This document shows, in pieces, positions 57,964 through 64,000 of a DNA stretch of 64,000 nucleotides. Numbering within the stretch: the first letter of the stretch is position 1; the number at the start of each line of letters is the position of its first letter. The DNA is taken from NCBI GenBank assembly GCA_044348085.1, contig JBIKTM010000010.1, forward strand, positions 6,569 through 70,568, written 5' to 3'. The position numbers and the translations under genes were made by a program. Origin of the DNA: Verrucolacustris sp044348085. GTDB lineage: Bacteria; Verrucomicrobiota; Verrucomicrobiia; Methylacidiphilales; Verrucolacustridaceae. The notes under the pieces were generated by a model. The model was not told where the DNA came from and searched no databases. It was given only the letters and a program-made list of their open reading frames with translations.

Positions 57964-59748
57964 TTAGGTCTGGGCTGGCCCCTCACTCTTGATATGAATC
58001 TCCCGCAGTTGCCTCAAAGTGGCCTCAGCGGGCGCCCCACTCATCACGTCCTGACCACGGGCATTTTTGGGAAATGCAATGACATCACGAATGCTCTCCT
58101 GCCCAAGAAAAAGGGCCATCAATCGGTCAAAACCCAATGCAATTCCGCCGTGGGGCGGTGCTCCAAATTTCAGTGCCTCGATCATATACCCAAAACGACT
58201 GGATACGATTTCTGGTGGGATTTTTAAAATCTCGCGAAAGATCCGATCCTGCAATTCCCCTTGATGGATCCGAATACTTCCCCCTCCCAATTCCACTCCA
58301 TTTAAAACCAAGTCGTAATGTTGTCCTCTCACTTTGTCAGGCTCAGTGTCCAGCAAGGGCAAATCCTCCGCGACAGGTGCCGTAAAAGGATGATGACTGG
58401 CCACAAGCGCCGGATGCTCGGGGTCTTTTCGAAGCAACGGAAAGTCCACCACCCAATGAAAATCCAACTTCTTAGAATCACGGATCGTTTTACCCGCCTT
58501 CTCCAAATACTCAGCACACCGAATCCTAACCAATCCCAACACCTCACATGCGGCAATCCACTGATCCGCGCCAAAAAGCAACAGATCCCCTTCCTCCACT
58601 CCTAACTTCTCGATCAGATGCTTTTTCTCCTCCTCGCTGAAAAACTTCACGATGGGGGATTTCCACTCCCCCTGTTCGACCTTGATCCAAGCCAGCCCCT
58701 TCGCTCCGTGTGCTTTTGCTAAATTGGTCAAATCCTCAATCTGGCCGGACGTAATACACGCCAAACCTTTTGCGTTAAAAGCCTTCACTACCCCACCTGC
58801 GGCTACAGACGATTGAAACACCTTGAAGGTCGATGAGCGGAACGTTTCTGTGAAATCAGCCAGCTTCATTCCATAACGGCGATCAGGTTTATCAACTCCG
58901 TAGGTCTCCATCGCTTCACGATAAGTGACACGCGGAAACGGCACCGCTACCTCAACCCCTCCCACTTCTCTCCAGACCCGCTGAATCAACCCCTCAATCA
59001 AACGATAAATATCCTCTCTCCCAATAAAGGACATCTCCAAATCGATCTGCGTAAATTCGGGTTGCCGATCCGCTCGCAAATCCTCGTCTCGAAAACACCG
59101 TGCGATTTGAAAATACTTTTCCGCGCCACCCACCATCAGCAACTGCTTGAACTGTTGAGGAGACTGAGGGAGTGCGTAAAACTTTCCGGGGTTCAAACGA
59201 GACGGAACCAAATACTCCCGTGCCCCCTCAGGAGTACTTTTAAAAAGAATGGGCGTTTCAATTTCCCAAAATCCCTGCTCATCCAAATAATGGCGGATGG
59301 CTAACGCCGCACGATGCCTGGCCTGCAACGCTTGAGCCATCGCGGGACGCCGAAGATCTAAATACCGATAGCGCAAACGCAGATCTTCGTTCACCCCATC
59401 CTCGTCTAAAGGAAAGGGAGGAGTTTCGCTTGAATTTAAAATCTCAAGTTTTTCCGCAAGCACCTCCACATCCCCCGTGGCCAACGCCGCATTTTTTGTT
59501 CCCTCGGGCCGCGGGGATACCACTCCGTCGATCCTCACCACAAACTCGGCCCTCAAGGTGTGTGCTGTCGTCGCAACCTCTGCCGCCAAAGATGGATTGA
59601 AGACCACTTGGGTTAACCCCTCCCGATCCCTTAGATCGATAAATATCACGCCACCGTGGTCCCGCCGACCGGAGACCCATCCCGCGAGACTTACCTTTTG
59701 CCCTGCATCCTTACCACGAAGAGCTCCACATGAGTGCGTCCTTTTCAT
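57964..59748 (-). CDS. aspS: aspartyl-tRNA synthetase, probably non-discriminating
   Basis: Class II synthetase charging tRNA-Asp. I start at ATG 59748 (MKRTHSCGALRGKD), which shares TGATG with the hisS stop; two other in-frame ATGs lie slightly upstream. The 594 residues include the anticodon-binding OB domain (AGWVSGRRDHGGVIFIDLRD), motif 2 (YFQIARCFRDEDLRADRQPE), the bacterial GAD insertion, and motif 3 (GIALGFDRLMALFLGQ). His31 and Gly83 match the residues associated with non-discriminating AspRS, which also charges tRNA-Asn for a GatCAB route. Confidence 0.96.
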   Translation of the reverse strand: MKRTHSCGALRGKDAGQKVSLAGWVSGRRDHGGVIFIDLRDREGLTQVVFNPSLAAEVATTAHTLRAEFVVRIDGVVSPRPEGTKNAALATGDVEVLAEKLEILNSSETPPFPLDEDGVNEDLRLRYRYLDLRRPAMAQALQARHRAALAIRHYLDEQGFWEIETPILFKSTPEGAREYLVPSRLNPGKFYALPQSPQQFKQLLMVGGAEKYFQIARCFRDEDLRADRQPEFTQIDLEMSFIGREDIYRLIEGLIQRVWREVGGVEVAVPFPRVTYREAMETYGVDKPDRRYGMKLADFTETFRSSTFKVFQSSVAAGGVVKAFNAKGLACITSGQIEDLTNLAKAHGAKGLAWIKVEQGEWKSPIVKFFSEEEKKHLIEKLGVEEGDLLLFGADQWIAACEVLGLVRIRCAEYLEKAGKTIRDSKKLDFHWVVDFPLLRKDPEHPALVASHHPFTAPVAEDLPLLDTEPDKVRGQHYDLVLNGVELGGGSIRIHQGELQDRIFREILKIPPEIVSSRFGYMIEALKFGAPPHGGIALGFDRLMALFLGQESIRDVIAFPKNARGQDVMSGAPAEATLRQLREIHIKSEGPAQT

Positions 59749-61004
59749 CAGATGCATACCTTCGCCCACTCCCCCGGGGTTGGCTCAAGGCAAATCTTAC
59801 CATCTGTGCCACTTCTCCAACGAATTTCCGACTGCTTCCGACTGGCCAACTCCTTCAATCCCAGCTTCCCCTCCGCCACTTCCCGCCCAACAAGCAAAGC
59901 CCAGCGCGCTCCCTTAGCCTCCGCCATCTCCAACTGCTTTCCCCACTTTCCCGCCCCAGGGTCGAAGTCCACGGAAAATCCACTTCTCCGCAACTGCCCT
60001 GTAATCTGCAGCGCCAACGCCTGCTCCTTCGCCTCCGCAACGATAAAAATCTCCGCCCCTGTCGCTTGGGGCATGGCAATTTTTTTCTCCCGCAGAAGTT
60101 CGGCTAGCACTGCATCCCCCATTCCAAACCCCACCGCAGGCAAATCCTCACCCCCGAGCCGCTTCAATAAATCATCGTATCGGCCCCCACCTGCCACTGC
60201 GCGCAACTTCCCTGCTCGATCATGCACCTCAAAAACAACACCCGTGTAGTAAGCCAATCCCCGAACCACTCGATAATCCGTTTCGCACCAATCCCCGTAC
60301 CCCAACGCCTCCACCCCTTTCCGCACCTGCCCCACCGCCTCAGAGTCAGCACTTTTACCCTCCCAAACTGCCTCCACAGCTCCCGCCAGAGCACCCAGCT
60401 TTTCCCGCCTCTGTTCAGTTGTCGCACTCTCCAGACGATCTAAAGTCCGTAAAACAGTCGGCCTCTCGGTCTCACCCACTCCCTGTTTTTCCAGAAAAGC
60501 GTCCCACCAACTCCGATCACTCACCTTCACCACAACATCCTTCGGCCCCAACCCTAAAAGAGATAGACCCAAACAAAGCACCCCGATCAACTCCGCCTCC
60601 GCCATCGGCGACTTCTCCCCTACAATATCGCAGTTCCACTGATAATGCTCTCGATGCCGTCCTTTTTGCGGTCTCTCGTAGCGAAAAAGTCGTGGCACAC
60701 TGAACCACTTGATCGGTTTTCGATAGTTCCGATGTTGACTCGCGACCATCCGAGCCAAGGTCGGCGTCATCTCGGGACGCAGCGCGACCTGCCTGTCCCC
60801 CTTGTCTGTAAAATGGTACAACTGTCCGACAATCTCATCGCCCGATTTTTCCGTATACAACTCCAAGGATTCCAACTCAGGCCCCTCATACTCCGTAAAT
60901 CCACCGCAACGCGACGCCTCGCGCCAAGCTTGAAAAATGCCCCGTAAAGCCGCGTGCTCTGGGGGGAAAAAATCCCGGAACCCCGGGAGGGGTTGACCAA
61001 TCAT
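59748..61004 (-). CDS. hisS: histidyl-tRNA synthetase
   Basis: Class II synthetase charging tRNA-His. I start at ATG 61004 (MIGQPLPGFRDFFPPEH), eight bases after GGAG; a longer frame from 61076 would overlap HU. The 418-residue protein has LRPEMTPTLARMV, RLFRYERPQKGRHREHYQWN (motif 2), VVRGLAYYTGVVFEV (HisA block LAYYTG), AVAGGGRYDDLLKRLGG and a C-terminal anticodon domain. The stop is shared with the aspS start (TGATG). An 18-base perfect palindrome overlaps its ribosome site. Confidence 0.97.
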   Translation of the reverse strand: MIGQPLPGFRDFFPPEHAALRGIFQAWREASRCGGFTEYEGPELESLELYTEKSGDEIVGQLYHFTDKGDRQVALRPEMTPTLARMVASQHRNYRKPIKWFSVPRLFRYERPQKGRHREHYQWNCDIVGEKSPMAEAELIGVLCLGLSLLGLGPKDVVVKVSDRSWWDAFLEKQGVGETERPTVLRTLDRLESATTEQRREKLGALAGAVEAVWEGKSADSEAVGQVRKGVEALGYGDWCETDYRVVRGLAYYTGVVFEVHDRAGKLRAVAGGGRYDDLLKRLGGEDLPAVGFGMGDAVLAELLREKKIAMPQATGAEIFIVAEAKEQALALQITGQLRRSGFSVDFDPGAGKWGKQLEMAEAKGARWALLVGREVAEGKLGLKELASRKQSEIRWRSGTDGKICLEPTPGEWAKVCI

Positions 61005-61009
61005 TCTAA

Positions 61010-61027
61010 CGCTCCGGATCCGGAGCG
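61010..61027 (-). promoter_or_regulatory. 18-base perfect palindrome covering the hisS ribosome-binding site
   Basis: CGCTCCGGA followed by TCCGGAGCG is perfectly self-complementary. In the hisS mRNA the right half holds the GGAG Shine-Dalgarno, eight bases before the ATG. As RNA the arms could form a tight hairpin that hides the site; as DNA it could bind a dimeric protein. It lies in the 28-base gap between HU and hisS. Confidence 0.5.
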
Positions 61028-61032
61028 GTCCG

Positions 61033-61383
61033 TCAAGACTCCGCCGAGGATGAGTTATTTCCAGAGGCGGAGACAATCGCTGCCAATTTGGTGGAATTAC
61101 GAATCAACTCCGCCTTCATCTCCTTACCCGCCTTGAACTTCACCACCGCTCGGGCCGGAATCGGTACGTCCGTTTCCGGTTTATTCGGATTCCGACCGAC
61201 TCGTGCTTTACGGATCTTAATCTCAAACACGCCAAAGTTGCGCAGTTGTACCGCATCCCCCTTTAAAAGGGATTCTTTGATGTGATCCAGCGTAAACTGG
61301 ATGACCTTTAACACGTCTTGTTGGACGAGATTGGTCTCATTGCTGATCCGTACCACTAGGTCTCTTTTGGTCAGGTTTTCCAT
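61033..61383 (-). CDS. HU/IHF family DNA-binding protein
   Basis: A 116-residue nucleoid protein. It has the dimerisation helices (LTKRDLVVRISNETNLVQQDV), the saddle LRNFGVFEIKIRKARVGRNPNKPET with the DNA-intercalating Pro in the RNP arm, and VVKFKAGKEMK. A 20-residue Ser/Asn/Ala-rich C-terminal tail is longer than in E. coli HU (90 residues). It cannot be told whether it acts as HU or IHF. It is the first gene of the long minus-strand run to 46240. Confidence 0.94.
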   Translation of the reverse strand: MENLTKRDLVVRISNETNLVQQDVLKVIQFTLDHIKESLLKGDAVQLRNFGVFEIKIRKARVGRNPNKPETDVPIPARAVVKFKAGKEMKAELIRNSTKLAAIVSASGNNSSSAES

Positions 61384-61474
61384 ATCTCGCTATATGTAGG
61401 CACTTTCCGTAAGGCATCCAAGTAAAATTTTACAGGTCAATCGGTTAGACATTTTTACCCTAGAATGAGCCTCT

Positions 61475-62425
61475 TTAAGATCCCCTTTTTTTCCACTCTA
61501 CTTTGGGTGCCACAGGATCTCCCACCGCTTCAGCAAAAGTACGAAAGTGTGTTTTGCACAGCTTAGCCAATCCGTCTCTCCCCTTATTTGTGTAAATTTC
61601 AATCGCTTGCTGCTTCACCCCCGCTCCTGCTCCTTTCGCTAACTCGACTCCCGCCTCCATCGAAAGCTTGGATAACGCACGCACAAACTCAGCTCTCGCA
61701 AGAATACTTGCCGCCGCGACTGCAATATCGCTCTCCGCCTTTGTCCTCTGCTCCAATTTGATCTCCACTTCCTGCTTTCGCAGTTCCCCTTCAATCAATC
61801 GCGGATTACCAAATTGATCCGATAAGGCCCGCGGACAGCTCGGTACTTTCGCATGCAGGTTCGCAATCACTTTGGCGTGAGCCCAAGCCAACATTCGGTT
61901 CAGATTCCCAAACTTTTTATAAAGCTCGCTGTATCGCGCCGGCCCAATCGCAACCAACTCCATACCCCCCCTCACGGTTTTCCCAATCTCATCAGCCAAC
62001 TCCGCAATCTTTTTGTCCGAGGTGATCGTTTTACTATCTCTCACCCCAATCTCCAACAAACGATCCGCTGTATCCTCATCCACATACACTCCCGCCACCA
62101 CCAAGGGCCCAAACAGATCTCCTTTTCCACTCTCGTCGATCCCAAAGTGGGGTGCGTACATCTCCGGGTTACGCACCTTTTCATATCCTAACCGAGCCTC
62201 CCCTAAAATTTCAGGCTCTAACGTAAACTCAACAAACTCCCGTGCCTCTTTTCCCGCCACTACCAATTTTCCACTCAAATACATTTGCAAGACACACTTC
62301 CCTTTTCGGGCCGAAAAGTGACCATACTCCAATGGCGCAAACACAAAGCCTTTTTCGGTAATCACCTCACGCAACCGCAGGACTTGGGCCTCATCCAACT
62401 TATGGGTAAACATCGTATCAGCCAT
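61475..62425 (-). CDS. rnhC: ribonuclease HIII
   Basis: Cleaves RNA in RNA-DNA hybrids. The 316-residue protein has the N-terminal TBP-like substrate-binding domain characteristic of HIII (to about residue 85), then the catalytic domain with HFGIDESGKGDLFGPLVVAG (Asp97, Glu98), RDSKTITSDKKI and the later metal-binding Asp in KAESDIAVAAASILAR. DESGKGD rather than DEAGRG favours HIII over HII. The ATG is at 62425; its start codon overlaps that of the divergent mutY. An alternative ATG is four codons in (62413). Confidence 0.94.
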   Translation of the reverse strand: MADTMFTHKLDEAQVLRLREVITEKGFVFAPLEYGHFSARKGKCVLQMYLSGKLVVAGKEAREFVEFTLEPEILGEARLGYEKVRNPEMYAPHFGIDESGKGDLFGPLVVAGVYVDEDTADRLLEIGVRDSKTITSDKKIAELADEIGKTVRGGMELVAIGPARYSELYKKFGNLNRMLAWAHAKVIANLHAKVPSCPRALSDQFGNPRLIEGELRKQEVEIKLEQRTKAESDIAVAAASILARAEFVRALSKLSMEAGVELAKGAGAGVKQQAIEIYTNKGRDGLAKLCKTHFRTFAEAVGDPVAPKVEWKKRGS

Positions 62426-63422
62426 GTCTCTGCACCCTAGGTCCTCCCGCCCACTCTTCGATTCTAAAATCCAACGCTCTTTACCCCTCCTTTACCGCTG
62501 GTACCAGCAGCACCATCGACCTCTTCCTTGGCGAGCCTCTCCCAAACCTTATCCCGTGACAGTCTCCGAATTCATGTGCCAACAAACCCGAATCGCCACC
62601 GTTCTCCCTTACTACCACCGCTGGCTTCGTCGATTCCCCACCTGGTCCGCCCTAGCCCGTGCCCCCCAATCACTCGTTCTTCGCCACTGGGAAGGGCTTG
62701 GATACTACCGTCGCGCACGTTACCTCCACTCCTTGGCCAAAGCCGTCATTCGACAGCCCAATCATGAACTCCCTGCCGACCCGAATCTCCTGCTCCAACT
62801 TCCAGGAATCGGCAAATATACTGCTGGAGCTATCGCAAGCATCGCCTTTGAAATCTCTGTGCCCGCCTTCGACGGAAACGTGGCCCGTGTACTGGGTCGT
62901 CTCTACGCCAAAAAACGCCGCTCCCCTTCCCCTGCCCAACTCCAATCCCTTGCCGCCTCAATCGTGCCCAAAAGGAACCCTGGAATACATAACCAGGCTC
63001 TTATGGAACTCGGTGCCCTCATCTGCCTACCCAAAAATCCGCACTGCACCTCCTGCCCTTTGCAACGTGTTTGCCCCTCACGCTCCCGCCTACCAACCCC
63101 AATAAAAACTCGTCCCACCCCCACTCAACTGCAGGAACATCTTCATATCGTCAGGCGAGGCAAAAAAGTATGGCTTACCCACCAACATCCTTCCAATCGC
63201 TGGCGTGGCCTCCATCTGCTTCCCACTACCGCCACTCGATCTCACAACTCATCCCCGATCGGAAAAATTATCTACCCCTACACCCGCTATAAAATTTCTG
63301 CTGTAGTCTTCGTTACCAAAAATCCCCCCAAGGGTTTTCAAGGATCATGGCACTCACCCAAACAACTCGCCTCCGCCACCTTGCCCGCCCCCCACCGAAA
63401 GGCCCTGACCCTTTTAACGTAA
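62424..63422 (+). CDS. mutY: A/G-specific adenine glycosylase
   Basis: Removes adenine opposite 8-oxoguanine. The 332-residue protein has catalytic Glu49 (VSEFMCQQTR), the helix-hairpin-helix LPGIGKYTAGAIASIAF with catalytic Asp150 (PAFDGNVARVLGR), and the iron-sulfur loop Cys201-x6-Cys208-x2-Cys211-x5-Cys217 (CLPKNPHCTSCPLQRVC). A C-terminal Nudix-like 8-oxoG recognition domain follows. The Q-Q-T-Q motif has Arg as its last residue. The start overlaps the divergent rnhC start (CATG); no other start codon lies before the conserved region. The 3' end overlaps the FHA-like gene by 9 bases. Confidence 0.95.
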   Translation: MSLHPRSSRPLFDSKIQRSLPLLYRWYQQHHRPLPWRASPKPYPVTVSEFMCQQTRIATVLPYYHRWLRRFPTWSALARAPQSLVLRHWEGLGYYRRARYLHSLAKAVIRQPNHELPADPNLLLQLPGIGKYTAGAIASIAFEISVPAFDGNVARVLGRLYAKKRRSPSPAQLQSLAASIVPKRNPGIHNQALMELGALICLPKNPHCTSCPLQRVCPSRSRLPTPIKTRPTPTQLQEHLHIVRRGKKVWLTHQHPSNRWRGLHLLPTTATRSHNSSPIGKIIYPYTRYKISAVVFVTKNPPKGFQGSWHSPKQLASATLPAPHRKALTLLT

Positions 63423-64000
63423 CTCAGGAATATCCAAAACCATCACGTAGGGAGAACCCTCTCCACCCGCTACTAACACATGCTGGCCTACAGGCAGCTC
63501 AATCTCCGTCACACCAAAAGCAGGCCCGACCGACACCCCACTTACCTCATTCCCATGAGTACTTAGCTCATCTTTTAAAACTATAGTTCCCCCCTGAGCA
63601 TGGATCTGGAACTGCAAAGGATCTAGTCGTTGCGGGGGATTCTCATCCAACAAGATCAACTCCGTTCCCACCAACCCGCTTGGTCCTGGATTTCTACCAA
63701 ATACCAAAGGCAATACGTGCGTACTTTCCTCTGCGGACCAGTTGACCTCCTCACCATTTCGCCACCCCATTCTCAATTTCACCTCAACGCGCCGTCCAGA
63801 TTTTCCAGCCTGCACCCCCGCCGGCATCATGGCCACAGGTTGGACAGCTTGAGCCGCCACAACTGCAGCCTGTGCATTTTCAAGCGCGATCCCAAACTCC
63901 TTTTGCCCCTGCTCCATCTTCTCGGTTGATTTTCGCAACCTCTGCGCCAACACCCTTGCCACCACACTTCCTGGATGCTCCTGCCCATCCGACCTCTTAT
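63414..64000 (-). CDS. FHA-like domain protein (probably partial at 5' end)
   Basis: The frame is open from the TAA at 63414 to the window edge, so the true start probably lies outside; a GTG at 63965 is the first in-window candidate. The readable 195 residues begin with a helical region (LAQRLRKSTEKMEQGQKEFG, then Ala/Val-rich), followed by a beta-rich domain with VFGRNPGP, LDPLQFQIHAQGGTIVLKDELSTHGNEVSGVSVG and LPVGQHVLVAGG. The order GR..., S/Q-x-x-H, D-x-S-T-x-G-x-x-x-x-G matches a divergent forkhead-associated domain, which binds phosphothreonine. It converges on mutY with a 9-base overlap. Confidence 0.7.
   Translation of the reverse strand, partial: KRSDGQEHPGSVVARVLAQRLRKSTEKMEQGQKEFGIALENAQAAVVAAQAVQPVAMMPAGVQAGKSGRRVEVKLRMGWRNGEEVNWSAEESTHVLPLVFGRNPGPSGLVGTELILLDENPPQRLDPLQFQIHAQGGTIVLKDELSTHGNEVSGVSVGPAFGVTEIELPVGQHVLVAGGEGSPYVMVLDIPELR

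Noticed and set aside
61422..61433. Perfect 12-base palindrome upstream of HU
   Set aside because: GTAAAATTTTAC palindromes of this length are expected many times by chance in 64 kb, and no second copy is nearby.
1..64000. Mobile elements, CRISPR arrays, tRNA genes, prophage
   Set aside because: No transposase, integrase, regularly spaced repeats or tRNA cloverleaf were found; the gaps are nearly all under 150 bases and the genes are housekeeping or plainly chromosomal.

Overview
The window is a gene-dense bacterial chromosome segment of mid-range G+C. It carries about 60 protein genes, has no gap longer than 300 bases, and shows no rRNA, tRNA, insertion sequence, prophage or CRISPR array. 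The gene content suggests the PVC superphylum, most likely Verrucomicrobiota. The pointers are a very large GreA-domain protein of the type known from Chlamydiae, the hopanoid enzyme HpnH, a roughly 480-residue isocitrate dehydrogenase with a C-terminal extension, an AspRS with the non-discriminating signature, a meso-DAP lysine branch, and several small proteins I do not recognise. This assignment is an inference from gene content; no marker rRNA is present.

Region by region. 1-4564 (minus): a tightly overlapping operon lysA-dapF-dapA-dapB-folK-panB, with panB cut by the window edge. 4711-12783: an EVE-domain protein, thiC behind a TPP riboswitch, a small SH3-like lipoprotein, a lipoate/octanoate transferase, a DedA membrane protein, a sulfotransferase, nadE, and hpnH. 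12810-22820 (plus): two unknown small proteins, rplU-rpmA, a UvrA with a half-lost first zinc finger, a long exported TPR protein, grpE-dnaJ-rsmE, and a HAD phosphatase. 22893-27520 (plus): carB, a HAD-Nudix fusion, and a tandem CDGSH protein. 27630-31972 (minus): leuB-exbB-exbD-tonB-like-zinc ribbon-guaB3. 32047-36294: an unknown pair including a GYF_2 protein, a secreted subtilase, and an EF-hand protein with a strong terminator. 36291-39061: a GIY-YIG protein, a GGQ release-factor-like protein, and a divergent pair consisting of a YnbE-YdbL fusion lipoprotein and a YdbH/AsmA-like protein. 39072-46232: lipA, an exported beta-carbonic anhydrase, a long U32 protein, icd, two unknown exported proteins, and rpmG (54 codons). 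46240-61383 (minus): HU-hisS-aspS-glutaredoxin-OB-fold protein-greA-like-eno-ftsB-like-mdh-mfd-surA-like-pdxA-ATP-grasp-like. 61475-64000: rnhC and mutY with overlapping start codons, then an FHA-like protein running off the edge.

How the genes fit together. Lysine/DAP, folate and pantothenate synthesis share one transcript. lipA and the octanoyltransferase-like gene together could make lipoyl cofactor. icd, mdh and eno give central carbon metabolism. grpE-dnaJ and the SurA-like protein serve folding in the cytoplasm and periplasm. uvrA, mfd, mutY, rnhC and HU serve genome upkeep. The most interesting hypothesis is the 36967-39061 pair, which looks like a compact version of the E. coli YdbH-YnbE-YdbL intermembrane lipid bridge with YnbE and YdbL fused. 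Other points worth following are two near-perfect palindromes inside the U32 gene, the HAD-Nudix fusion, and a possible caspase-fold exported protein.
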